The position numbers and the translations under genes were made by a program. Positions 17,236-25,193 of a stretch of 25,193 nucleotides of DNA are shown piece by piece. The notes below the pieces were generated by a model. That model was not told the origin of the DNA. It was given only the letters and a program-made list of their open reading frames with translations, and did not search any database. The stretch is from Bacteroidales bacterium (lineage in GTDB: Bacteria; Bacteroidota; Bacteroidia; Bacteroidales; JAADJA01), in contig JAOZOC010000003.1 in NCBI GenBank assembly GCA_029933495.1, positions 1-25,193 of the forward strand. Direction: 5' to 3'. Positions within the stretch are counted from its first letter, which is position 1. Each line of letters begins with the position of its first letter.

Positions 17236-20200
17236 TTATTTCAAAATAACCAGCTTGTTATTATCATGAGAAACTGTCCCGTCAGAATTTTGCACAATTA
17301 CACGATAAACATAAATCCCCTGATTCAATTTTCCGCCACTTTCATCACAACCATCCCATTTAAAGGATTTATACTTGTAACCTCCTGAATTGTAAATATC
17401 AGAAATTGTTTTAACCAGTTGGCCCGTAATCGAAAAGATTTCAATTTTAACTTCAATAGGTTCCTGTGACTGATTATGCTCAAAAGAAAAAACCGTCCCG
17501 GTTTTAAACGGGTTTGGGTAATTCATAAGATAATTCAGGGCCATTTCAGATGATTCGGCCACCACAAATTCAGTATATGCCTCAGATGAGTTATTGTATA
17601 CATCCCAGACTCTTATCGTAAGCGAGTGCCATCCATTATTTAGATCGAAAAATGGATATTCTACTGCACCATATCTATAATCATTAAGTGAAGCTTCATA
17701 ATAGTCATTCAAAATAAAATTTGATTCATTGTCAATTGTTGCAACAATGTCGTGCCCAATACCGCTTCCCACCGTATTTATTCCACTTTCATCAAAAATA
17801 TCAGCCAGCAAAATTGGATCCTGATCAGTTAAACCTCCAAACACAAAACTCTCATCATTCATATATAGCTTTATCACCGGTCCCTGATCATCAGCAGCAG
17901 CAAAAGCATTATAACCTCCAACTACTACATCCAGAAAATATCCGGCTGCATCTGTATCCTCATTTTTTGCATAATAACTGAACTTTCCAAATCCGTACTG
18001 ATATGCAATATCCTTTGGAACAATAAAAGAGAAAGACCACTCACCATTTTCAATACTTGCCTTGCCTTTATACAGAGGATTCTTTTGTATATAAAAGGTT
18101 GCAGGGAAGCTATTGTAATCATTCCCAAGCGTAGTATAAGGAAATGGCTTATCGAAAATGGTCGGGTAAAGTGTACCGTTAAAACCAGTTAGTTTATTCC
18201 CGTTATTATCCTGCAACTCCCCGCTTATGGTTACATTGCTTAAAGCTTTTAGAGTATCAATTGGTTCGGATATGCTAACATCATTCACAGACAGAGTAAC
18301 AACTTTTTCCTCGGGAAATGCAAAGTTAATAGCCGGGTCACCCAATAAAACAAACTTTCTGCCATTTGCAGAAGAACCAGCTTCATTTTTTGCCAAACGT
18401 ATCACATCTCCCATTCTTCTGTATTCACCATTTGATTTTGTCAGTGCAAATTTAAAAAAGCTTCTGTTAAGTGCAGCATTTCCTGTGGCATAAGTAGGAC
18501 GGGTTGTTGTAAATAAAGAGATAGCACCACCTTTAGGGTTAAGAAATACATTTTCACCTGCTGAAACTCTCGCTGGATCATCAAACCGGCTGAATTCACA
18601 AGTAGCGGTAACAAATACTGCGAGTTTATCCCAGTTACGCCAACTCAGAATATCCTTATTATCAAGAACTCCTTCATGAGCCCATCCAAGTTCACCTCCA
18701 TGCCCCACATAATTCATAATGAATGTACCTTTCTCCATTCTGGCATTTATATCACGATTAACATCGGGATATTTTTGTCCTCCGGGAGTTGACACCTGCT
18801 TGTAAGCGTCAAAATATATTTTATCAACATTAATTCTTTTATCAAGGGTATCAATCATCGCAGAAAGTTTCTCAGAATCGTTAAAATGTAAATTGTTATC
18901 CTGATCATCGGCAACAAGACAAACAACATTCCGCCAATCGCCCATTACCTTATCGGTATTTGTTGTATAATTAATTACTTTATCAACAGCATTCTCCGCC
19001 TGACTAGCATTATCTACAACAAATCTACCAATACAAAGGTCAACCATATCATCATTTGGAACATAATCAAGAAATCCGAAGAAATCGTCTGAAGCAACAG
19101 AGCTCACATAATTGATAGAATTGGGTGACTCCCAGGTTGGAACAAAATTAGTATTGTTTTCTACCCTGTCTTTATAATCAAATGAAGCATCACCAAACAT
19201 TAAAAGATAATTAATACTATTACCTGACAAAGGCCTGTCGTACAACATTTTCATAAAATCTCTTATCGCTGTAATATCTTGCCTGCCTGCCGAAAACTCA
19301 TTATAAATAGTTTGTGGTGTAACGACAAAAGTTGAAATATCATCATGTATCCTGTGAAAGTCAGCGAGGCGTTTGGCTTCATCAAAAAATGCAGGGTACG
19401 CAATTATAATCAGTTCATTATCATCCATACCATGCAAGTCCTGATTAGAGACTTTTTCGATAAATCCAGGAGAATTGAAAGATGATCCATCCCAGGCAAC
19501 AAATTCCTTAGCATCATTTGCATCAATTCTGAATTTCATTTTGCTTCCCGAAAGAGAAGTTTTCATTCTGCTGACATTAATAGGATCAGAGACATTCCAC
19601 ACCAAAACATCAGAACTTGCATTGCTGATAGTATATTCCGATACAACATCAATTCCAACAGAGTTTAAATTACGAAAAGAAGTCTGCCCGCCTGTAAAAT
19701 TAAGTTTCCTGACAACATTAATTGTAAAATAGTTGAGCCATCCTATTGATGTAGCCTGAGGTTTGCTGTAAACGACTTTGATTTTCAAATCAGGGCCGGG
19801 CATATCAAAATAAACATGGTCAGAAGTAATATTTGCATAATTAGATTGCTGATTTGACATATCCGGGATACGGGCAACATTAAGGCTCAGAACCTGACTA
19901 TTATTTACATAAAACTTAAATGAGCTTGTTACAGGAGACCTCGCAGCAACATCAGCTTTAAAATACGCAACCGAATTGGGGTCGAAATCGGGGAAGCTGT
20001 ACTCCAATATCATATCATTATATAAGTCAAAAGTTTCACCATACCACTCCCGCCCCGAACTAATCAGGTTAGTTTCATCAACTTCGTGATGTACTGCATC
20101 AGTATATGTAGTAACAAAATCAGTCGGTTCCTCCGAAGGCCATAATTGCTCATCTATTCGCTTACCTTCACCAAGATCAACAGTCAGAAAATAATATGAA

Positions 20201-21048
20201 TAATCGGAGTATAAATTCATCTGTTGCCGGTAAGACTGATCCAGCTCATTATAGAGCCAGGCATTTGGTCCCTGTCCATAAAAAAGCACATAGTCGCCAC
20301 TATTTAATACATTATCATCCTCACCTTCAACAAAAATTGAAAGCTCCTGCAAGTCATCGTATCTGAACTTTGTAGGGTCTTCCGGAAGCATACCGGCATT
20401 TATTCCATAAATTCTTATATTTTTTGGATTTACCGAGCCTACATTAATACCATAACTTTGTAAATCAGTATAAGACAATTTGCAAATCCCATCATTATTT
20501 ACGGCAATCTTATACCAATCACCTGATGCCAGCACAGAGTTCTCAACATAGGAAACCGTATCACCAAAACTATTTTTTGAAGAAGAATTATCAGATTCAA
20601 CATGAATTTTAAATGAAACAAGTCTTTCGTATTGCCCTGTCAGATCATTTTTTCTCAGGGGAATAAATGAAATAGTGGCAAATGGTTTTTTTCTATCAAA
20701 GGAGATATGATTGTTGACCAAAACATGCTCCTCAAGAATATCCAATCCCTGAATATTATCAGTTTCATTTTCAGGAACTGTTTCAAAAATACGGTCAATA
20801 ATCGTAACATTAAAACTTCCCGAAGATTTAACAGGAATCCTCTCGAAGTATCCAGGGAGAAAATTGTTTGCTCTTTCATGCCCGGCCCCTTCAAATGTCA
20901 GGACAGGTATATACTCATTATAAGCAATTTCAATTTTTTCTATACCATTCCATTTTATTGTCCTTTGATACTCTGAATTTTCTGAAATTAGATGTAATGG
21001 TGCAGAAATTGCAAGCAAGAATAAAATTACAAAAACAATATGCTTCAT
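17236..21048 (-). CDS. porU: PorU-like T9SS C25 sortase, copy 2
   Basis: Second full-length sortase homologue, 1270 residues, with signal peptide (MKHIVFVILFLLAISAPLHL) and the same architecture as copy 1. It has a beta-rich N-terminal half with GDWYKIAVNNDGICKLSY, a C25 peptidase domain, an Ig-like region (GPVIKLYMNDESFVFGG), and a T9SS C-terminal domain with NYPNPFK near 1178 and a final KLVILK. The catalytic pair is His783 and Cys817, exactly the residue numbers of copy 1, showing that the first 817 residues of the two proteins are the same length. Flanking blocks (NYVGHGGELGWAHEG, VFVTATCEFSRFDDP, FVLLGDPA) are nearly identical, while the N-terminal half is much more diverged. I cannot tell which copy is the orthologue of the single PorU of other Bacteroidota. 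No PorV, its usual partner, is in the window. Confidence 0.9.
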   Translation of the reverse strand: MKHIVFVILFLLAISAPLHLISENSEYQRTIKWNGIEKIEIAYNEYIPVLTFEGAGHERANNFLPGYFERIPVKSSGSFNVTIIDRIFETVPENETDNIQGLDILEEHVLVNNHISFDRKKPFATISFIPLRKNDLTGQYERLVSFKIHVESDNSSSKNSFGDTVSYVENSVLASGDWYKIAVNNDGICKLSYTDLQSYGINVGSVNPKNIRIYGINAGMLPEDPTKFRYDDLQELSIFVEGEDDNVLNSGDYVLFYGQGPNAWLYNELDQSYRQQMNLYSDYSYYFLTVDLGEGKRIDEQLWPSEEPTDFVTTYTDAVHHEVDETNLISSGREWYGETFDLYNDMILEYSFPDFDPNSVAYFKADVAARSPVTSSFKFYVNNSQVLSLNVARIPDMSNQQSNYANITSDHVYFDMPGPDLKIKVVYSKPQATSIGWLNYFTINVVRKLNFTGGQTSFRNLNSVGIDVVSEYTISNASSDVLVWNVSDPINVSRMKTSLSGSKMKFRIDANDAKEFVAWDGSSFNSPGFIEKVSNQDLHGMDDNELIIIAYPAFFDEAKRLADFHRIHDDISTFVVTPQTIYNEFSAGRQDITAIRDFMKMLYDRPLSGNSINYLLMFGDASFDYKDRVENNTNFVPTWESPNSINYVSSVASDDFFGFLDYVPNDDMVDLCIGRFVVDNASQAENAVDKVINYTTNTDKVMGDWRNVVCLVADDQDNNLHFNDSEKLSAMIDTLDKRINVDKIYFDAYKQVSTPGGQKYPDVNRDINARMEKGTFIMNYVGHGGELGWAHEGVLDNKDILSWRNWDKLAVFVTATCEFSRFDDPARVSAGENVFLNPKGGAISLFTTTRPTYATGNAALNRSFFKFALTKSNGEYRRMGDVIRLAKNEAGSSANGRKFVLLGDPAINFAFPEEKVVTLSVNDVSISEPIDTLKALSNVTISGELQDNNGNKLTGFNGTLYPTIFDKPFPYTTLGNDYNSFPATFYIQKNPLYKGKASIENGEWSFSFIVPKDIAYQYGFGKFSYYAKNEDTDAAGYFLDVVVGGYNAFAAADDQGPVIKLYMNDESFVFGGLTDQDPILLADIFDESGINTVGSGIGHDIVATIDNESNFILNDYYEASLNDYRYGAVEYPFFDLNNGWHSLTIRVWDVYNNSSEAYTEFVVAESSEMALNYLMNYPNPFKTGTVFSFEHNQSQEPIEVKIEIFSITGQLVKTISDIYNSGGYKYKSFKWDGCDESGGKLNQGIYVYRVIVQNSDGTVSHDNNKLVILK

Positions 21049-21088
21049 AATAACTAATTTTTAATTTTTTAATGAATTTTCGGGTAGC

Positions 21089-21116
21089 TAAAAGTAGAAT
21101 AAATTTGTATAAGCAA
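21089..21116 (-). promoter_or_regulatory. Promoter of PorU copy 2
   Basis: On the minus strand TTG (21116-21114), a 17-base spacer and TACTTTTA (21096-21089, one mismatch from TAnnTTTG). The ATG is 40 bases downstream. It is one of the few sites in the window with both elements in acceptable spacing. Confidence 0.5.
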
Positions 21117-21191
21117 GTCTTCTAATTAAAAAATAATTTTATAAAATTGTTAAATTCAGCTATATTGAAACTAAAATTGAATAACTAACGT

Positions 21192-21212
21192 TACAATACA
21201 TTATATATTGTA
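21192..21212. repeat. Inverted repeat in the PorU / PorP divergent region
   Basis: TACAATA (21192-21198) and TATTGTA (21206-21212) are perfect 7-bp arms around CATTATA. It sits between the outward-facing porU and porP genes and could be a shared operator. The rest of 21049-21283 is AT-rich with only a weak porP promoter candidate (TAAATTTG at 21100-21107, or TATATTTT at 21241-21248). Confidence 0.35.
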
Positions 21213-21283
21213 TAAAGTTTTCAGTTGGAATAAAAAAAAGTATATTTTTACTGACCGGATTTTATACATAAATTACAGGATAA

Positions 21284-22267
21284 TTGAGATTATATTGCAA
21301 CATATTAGGAACAATTCTAATGTCGCAGGTTTTGACTGTGCTCAGTGTACAGGCTCAGGATCCTGAATATTCACAATTCTATGCCAACCCCTTATATCTT
21401 AATCCGGCACTTGCCGGAACAGGCGAATGCTCACGAATAATTTTCAATTACAGAAACCAATGGCCTTCAATTCCGGGCAACTATGTTACATATAATGCTT
21501 CTGCCGATTTTTCTTTGGAATCTATTTCAAGTGGATTGGGGATTCTTGTAAACTCAGACAATGCCGGAAACGGGACCTTCGTAACAAACAGGGCAAGCCT
21601 GATTTATTCATATCATCTGACTGTCAGTCGTGAAGTACAGCTAAATGCTGGTGCTGAAGCAACATTTCATTATCAAAAATTTAACTTTGATAAGCTAATC
21701 TTTCAGGATATGATAAACACCGGGCAAACAGGTGAAGTACCTCCTGACAATAGTACAGTTATGGTACCTGACTTCTCGTTTGGATTATTACTCGGTATAA
21801 AAGAGCTCTTTTTTATTGGTATTTCAGCAGATCACTTGTCAGAACCAAGCCTTAACTATTACAATCAAACTGACAATAACAAACTTTACAGAAAATATAC
21901 CGTACATGCAGGTGCAAGGATATTATCAGGAAAAGGTTATGATATTAATAGCAAGGATTTTGTATTTTTGCCACAATTAATATTTCAGATGCAGGGAAAT
22001 ATGCATCAAATGAATATAGGATTAAATGTTGAAAAGTACCCTCTTGTTGTAGGGGCGTGGTTCAGACATAATTTTGAAAATGCCGATGGCGCAGTTTTTA
22101 TGGTTGGATTAAAACAAAAAAGATTCAGATTTGGGTACTCCTATGATCTCTCAATGTCACATTTGAAAGGGGCTTCAGGTGGGGCACACGAGGTATCACT
22201 GGCAATGTTAATAAATTGTAATAAAAAAAGAAATAGACCCGGGGCAATAAAATGTCCGGAATTTTAG
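21284..22267 (+). CDS. PorP/SprF family outer-membrane protein
   Basis: T9SS-associated beta-barrel outer-membrane protein; in known systems PorP is needed for secretion and SprF for secretion of the SprB adhesin. The 327-residue product has the family signature directly after the signal peptide: QDPEYSQFYANPLYLNPALAGT. It ends in alternating aromatic strands (FMVGLKQKRFRFGYSYDL) followed by a short Lys-rich tail. The start codon is TTG at 21284, with an in-frame stop immediately before it. The only ATG nearby (21320) would leave a 13-residue signal without a basic N-terminus, so TTG is preferred. It is followed after 28 bases by gldJ. Whether it is functionally PorP or an SprF paralogue cannot be decided here; no porKLMN or sprB gene is adjacent. 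Confidence 0.9.
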   Translation: MRLYCNILGTILMSQVLTVLSVQAQDPEYSQFYANPLYLNPALAGTGECSRIIFNYRNQWPSIPGNYVTYNASADFSLESISSGLGILVNSDNAGNGTFVTNRASLIYSYHLTVSREVQLNAGAEATFHYQKFNFDKLIFQDMINTGQTGEVPPDNSTVMVPDFSFGLLLGIKELFFIGISADHLSEPSLNYYNQTDNNKLYRKYTVHAGARILSGKGYDINSKDFVFLPQLIFQMQGNMHQMNIGLNVEKYPLVVGAWFRHNFENADGAVFMVGLKQKRFRFGYSYDLSMSHLKGASGGAHEVSLAMLINCNKKRNRPGAIKCPEF

Positions 22268-22268
22268 T

Positions 22269-22276
22269 TATTTTTG
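22269..22276 (+). promoter_or_regulatory. -7 element (TATTTTTG) of gldJ
   Basis: Exact TAnnTTTG match right after the porP stop and 19 bases before the gldJ ATG. It could give an internal promoter within the porP-gldJ unit. No -33 TTG is visible. Confidence 0.45.
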
Positions 22277-22295
22277 CATCAAATTTTTAAAAACT

Positions 22296-23765
22296 ATGAG
22301 ATATTTAAGTTTCTTATCAGCTTTTATTGTTTTAGGAGCGCTGGTTTTAATCACCTCTTGTTCCAAAGAAAAATCAGCCACAACAGGCTGGGAATACAAT
22401 GATCCGAAGAATGGCGGATTTGAAGTTGCTGAGTATCAGGGGCAAATGACAGGGCCCGGACTTGTCATGATCGAAGGTGGTAGTTTTACAATGGGAGCTA
22501 ATTACGACGACCCTATGTATGAACACAACAGTCCGCCAAGAAAGGTAACTGTTAGATCATTCTATATGGATGAAACAGAAGTTGCCAATGTTGACTATCT
22601 GGAATATCTATTCTGGATTAACAGAGTTTTTGGATCAGATTATCCTGAAGTTTACCGTAAAGCTCTTCCCGACACACTTGTGTGGAGAGACAGGCTGGCT
22701 TTCAACGAGCCAATGGTTCAGCTCTATTTGCGTCATCCCGCTTACCATTACTATCCTGTGGTTGGTGTTAAGTGGGTTCAGGCAAATGATTACTGTGCCT
22801 GGAGAACAGACAGGGTTAATGAAATGCTCCTTGTTGAACGTGGAATTCTTGACCCCGATCCGGATCAGTTAAATGAAAATAACTTTAACACAGAAGCATA
22901 TCTTGCAGGACAATATGAGGGCCTTGTTAATAAGAATCTTCAGGACCTGAACCCAAATAGTACCGGAGAAAGAAGTGTACGTATGGAAGATGGCATTATG
23001 CTCCCTAACTACAGGCTACCAACTGAGGCCGAGTGGGAATATGCTGCGCTTGCGCTTGTTGGTAATAATGTCTATGAACGTGTGATTGACAGAAGAATAT
23101 ATCCCTGGAACGGGTATGTAACACGTACAAATGAAAAACACTATTATGGAAGTTTTGTTGCCAATTTCAAAAGAGGCAAAGGTGATTACGCTGGCATTGC
23201 AGGATCTCTGAATGATGGTGCTATTATTCCTGCTCCAGTAGGTTCGTTCTGGCCCAATGATTTTGGACTTTTCAATATGGCAGGCAATGTTAGTGAATGG
23301 GTGAGCGATGTTTACAGGCCGCTCTCTTATGAAGATATGTCTGATCTAGACCCTTACAGGGGAAATGTTTTCAAAAGAAAAGTAAGAGACTCCGAAGGAT
23401 TGATTGCTGAAAAAGATGAATTTGGAAGATTAAAATATGAGCCTGTTCCTGCCGAAGACCTTATAGACAGGAAAAATTACAGAAAAGCCGATAATATAAA
23501 TTATAAAGATGGGGACTATGAATCAACCATAAATAAGGATGATTGGCTTAAACAGGAACAGGATTCACATTCAAGCACAATGTATGACTACACAATTACC
23601 ACAATGATAAACGATAAAGCAAGAGTTTACAAAGGTGGTTCATGGAAAGATTATGCATATTGGATGATGCCTTCCACAAGAAGATTTCTTGATGAAAACG
23701 GAGCTACTGATTATATTGGGTTCCGCTGTGCTATGGATCGTATTGGTGACCCCGCCGGATATTAA
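22296..23765 (+). CDS. gldJ: Gliding motility / T9SS lipoprotein GldJ
   Basis: Lipoprotein with a formylglycine-generating-enzyme-like (SUMF1) fold. In Flavobacterium johnsoniae GldJ is required for gliding and stabilises other Gld proteins, including the T9SS component GldK. The 489-residue product has a lipobox at Cys22 (LITSC) followed by SKEKSA, lacking the acidic surface-export motif, so it should face the periplasm. SUMF1 motifs in order: GLVMIEGGSFTMGA near 52-65, FYMDETEVANVDYLEYL, YRLPTEAEWEYAAL, LFNMAGNVSEWVSDVY, and after a charged insert of about 100 residues, VYKGGSWKDYAYW and IGFRCAMD. The TGWEYNDPKNGGFEV segment and the gene's position before murF favour GldJ over the paralogue GldK/PorK. 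Length is somewhat shorter than flavobacterial GldJ. A strong terminator follows. Confidence 0.88.
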   Translation: MRYLSFLSAFIVLGALVLITSCSKEKSATTGWEYNDPKNGGFEVAEYQGQMTGPGLVMIEGGSFTMGANYDDPMYEHNSPPRKVTVRSFYMDETEVANVDYLEYLFWINRVFGSDYPEVYRKALPDTLVWRDRLAFNEPMVQLYLRHPAYHYYPVVGVKWVQANDYCAWRTDRVNEMLLVERGILDPDPDQLNENNFNTEAYLAGQYEGLVNKNLQDLNPNSTGERSVRMEDGIMLPNYRLPTEAEWEYAALALVGNNVYERVIDRRIYPWNGYVTRTNEKHYYGSFVANFKRGKGDYAGIAGSLNDGAIIPAPVGSFWPNDFGLFNMAGNVSEWVSDVYRPLSYEDMSDLDPYRGNVFKRKVRDSEGLIAEKDEFGRLKYEPVPAEDLIDRKNYRKADNINYKDGDYESTINKDDWLKQEQDSHSSTMYDYTITTMINDKARVYKGGSWKDYAYWMMPSTRRFLDENGATDYIGFRCAMDRIGDPAGY

Positions 23766-23787
23766 AATATTATGTTAAGATTTTACG

Positions 23788-23821
23788 ACCCCATATCTGT
23801 AACAGATATGGGGTTTGTTTT
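23788..23821 (+). terminator. Strong terminator after gldJ
   Basis: Perfect 12-bp stem ACCCCATATCTG (23788-23799) / CAGATATGGGGT (23803-23814) with loop TAA and a T-rich tail. It separates gldJ from murF. Confidence 0.92.
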
Positions 23822-23826
23822 TTTAT

Positions 23827-23834
23827 TACATTTG
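23827..23834 (+). promoter_or_regulatory. -7 element (TACATTTG) of murF, very close to the start codon
   Basis: Exact TAnnTTTG match ending only 5 bases before the murF ATG. Transcription would begin at or next to the start codon, giving a leaderless or near-leaderless message. The -33 region lies inside the gldJ terminator stem. Confidence 0.5.
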
Positions 23835-23839
23835 CCTTT

Positions 23840-25135
23840 ATGAATATATCAATAAATGACCTTTATTCGGTTTATCAACAATACCCTAAAGTTACAACAG
23901 ATTCAAGGGATATTCCACCAAACTCAATATTCTTTGCCCTCAAAGGAGAGAACTTCGACGGTAATAAATATGCAGAAGATGCAATTAAAAATGGCGCTGC
24001 TTATGCTGTTATCGACGATAAAAAATATAAAACAAGTGAGAAGTTTCTTCTAACAAGGGATGTTCTTTCAACCCTCCAGGAACTGGCTCTTTATCACAGA
24101 AAGCAGTTAAATCTAACCTTAATCGGAATAACAGGCACAAATGGCAAGACAACAACTAAGGAGCTTATAGCAAGGGTCTTAGAATCCCAGTTCAACATTA
24201 AAGCTACAACAGGGAATTTAAATAATCATATAGGTGTGCCCTTAACGATACTTTCGTTAACTGATGTGCAAGAATTTGCAGTAGTTGAAATGGGAGCCAA
24301 TCATCCGGGGGAAATAGAGCTACTCTGCAGCATTGCCCAACCTGATTATGGGATTATTACAAATATCGGCAAAGCACACCTTGAAGGGTTTGGTAGTTTT
24401 GAAGGGGTTATCAGGGCAAAAGGTGAACTTTATAACTTCCTTATCAAAAGCAATGGTAAAGTATTTATTAATACCGACAATGATATACTTGCAGAGATTA
24501 GTAAAGGGCTTGAAAAAATAACCTACGGAACAACTGATAAAACATTTTGTAAAGGGAAAATCATAAGTACAACTCCGTTTGTTTCCCTTGAGTTTAAAAC
24601 AGGTAATGTCACGGGCCAGATAAACTCAAAACTGTTTGGAAGCTACAATTTTGAAAATATTCTTGCAGCTATTACAATTGGAGCATATTTTGGAATAAGT
24701 CAAAGTGATATCAAAACAGCAATTGAATCTTATGAGCCGGCAAATAACAGATCTCAAATATTAAATACAGAATCAAATACTGTTATAATGGATGCCTATA
24801 ATGCCAATCCAACAAGTATGAAGGCTGCTATTGACAGTTTTACAAAAAGCGATTATAAAAATAAGATGCTAATTCTGGGTGATATGCTCGAATTAGGGAA
24901 AGATAGTGTTTTTGAGCATAATGAAATCTTAGGTGATATTGCTGATTCGGGAATTGAAGATGTAATCCTGATAGGGCCTGTTTTCTGTAGTGTTGCAAAT
25001 GAACTGAAAAACAAATGTTTTAAAGATTCTGAAGGAGCAGCCGGTTTCATAAAAAACAACAGTATTTCAGGGAAAACAATACTTTTAAAGGCTTCCCGAG
25101 GAATACATCTCGAATCAATTGTAAAAGACCTGTAA
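23840..25135 (+). CDS. murF: UDP-N-acetylmuramoyl-tripeptide:D-alanyl-D-alanine ligase
   Basis: Cytoplasmic ATP-dependent Mur ligase that adds D-Ala-D-Ala to the UDP-MurNAc tripeptide, the last cytoplasmic step of the peptidoglycan pentapeptide. The 431-residue product has the N-terminal MurF substrate-binding domain with VTTDSRDIPPNSIFFALKGE, the central P-loop GITGTNGKTTTKEL (Lys103 in the nucleotide loop), NHIGVPLTIL, VVEMGANHPGEI, the NRSQI and MDAYNANPTSM motifs, and the LGDMLELG motif of the C-terminal domain. The length is typical for Bacteroidota MurF. The ATG at 23840 fits the family N-terminus. Its stop codon directly abuts the ATG of the next gene, so the two are co-transcribed. 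Confidence 0.96.
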   Translation: MNISINDLYSVYQQYPKVTTDSRDIPPNSIFFALKGENFDGNKYAEDAIKNGAAYAVIDDKKYKTSEKFLLTRDVLSTLQELALYHRKQLNLTLIGITGTNGKTTTKELIARVLESQFNIKATTGNLNNHIGVPLTILSLTDVQEFAVVEMGANHPGEIELLCSIAQPDYGIITNIGKAHLEGFGSFEGVIRAKGELYNFLIKSNGKVFINTDNDILAEISKGLEKITYGTTDKTFCKGKIISTTPFVSLEFKTGNVTGQINSKLFGSYNFENILAAITIGAYFGISQSDIKTAIESYEPANNRSQILNTESNTVIMDAYNANPTSMKAAIDSFTKSDYKNKMLILGDMLELGKDSVFEHNEILGDIADSGIEDVILIGPVFCSVANELKNKCFKDSEGAAGFIKNNSISGKTILLKASRGIHLESIVKDL

Positions 25136-25193
25136 ATGAACAAATATATAGCAATAGGGTTGATGTCCGGCACCTCTCTCGACGGTGTTGATA
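25136..25193 (+). CDS. anmK: Anhydro-N-acetylmuramic acid kinase, 5' end only
   Basis: Only 19 codons are inside the window. The visible N-terminus contains IGLMSGTSLDGVD, the ATP-binding signature that opens AnmK proteins. AnmK phosphorylates and opens 1,6-anhydro-MurNAc to MurNAc-6-phosphate during cell-wall recycling. The ATG follows the murF TAA without a spacer, placing a recycling gene in the same transcript as a peptidoglycan synthesis gene. The catalytic part lies beyond the window. Confidence 0.85.
   Translation, partial: MNKYIAIGLMSGTSLDGVD

Noticed and set aside
22296..23765. Identification as GldK/PorK rather than GldJ
   Set aside because: GldK/PorK is a SUMF1 paralogue of similar length, but the N-terminal TGWEYNDPKNGGFEV pattern, the gldJ-murF position and the absence of porL/porM downstream favour GldJ.
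1..25193. CRISPR arrays, tRNA or rRNA genes, transposases, phage genes, defence systems
   Set aside because: No regularly spaced repeats, tRNA-like arms, or mobile or defence protein motifs were seen on either strand.

Overview
The window looks like chromosomal DNA of a member of the Bacteroidota. It is AT-rich and encodes type IX secretion system (T9SS) and gliding parts found only in that phylum (two PorU-type sortases, a PorP/SprF protein, GldJ). It has lipoproteins with a CSKDDDE surface-export signal, and repeated TAnnTTTG elements, the -7 box of the Bacteroidota primary sigma factor. GldJ suggests a lineage with the gliding-type T9SS (Flavobacteriia, Cytophagia or some Marinilabiliales-like Bacteroidales). 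I cannot fix the genus. I saw no tRNA, rRNA, CRISPR array, IS element or phage gene; the region reads as stable core chromosome.

Layout. (1) 1-3283, minus strand: a three-gene set for surface polysaccharide consisting of a Gfo/Idh/MocA oxidoreductase, an unknown lipoprotein, and a polyprenyl-phosphate sugar transferase that runs off the left edge. The last two overlap by one base. (2) 3393-6039, plus strand: protein-L-isoaspartate methyltransferase (pcm), then two paralogous surface-type lipoproteins, each closed by a very similar hairpin terminator. (3) 6095-7276, minus: a methionine gamma-lyase-like PLP enzyme. (4) 7597-11866, plus: gyrB and a Prc-type tail-specific protease. (5) 11928-21048, minus: a secreted carboxypeptidase-regulatory-domain protein and two complete tandem PorU-like C25 sortases, the most unusual part of the window. 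(6) 21284-25193, plus: PorP/SprF, GldJ, MurF, and the first 19 codons of AnmK.

How the genes fit together. Regions 5 and 6 are a split T9SS locus facing outwards from a 235-bp divergent promoter region. PorU processes secreted cargo and attaches it to surface lipopolysaccharide, PorP and GldJ belong to the secretion and gliding machinery, and MurF/AnmK link it to peptidoglycan synthesis and recycling. The sugar transferase group in region 1 could supply surface glycan of the kind PorU attaches cargo to, but that link is inference. The main second-look item is the PorU duplication: both copies keep the catalytic His and Cys at identical residue numbers (783 and 817), and each appears to have its own promoter, with a strong terminator between them.
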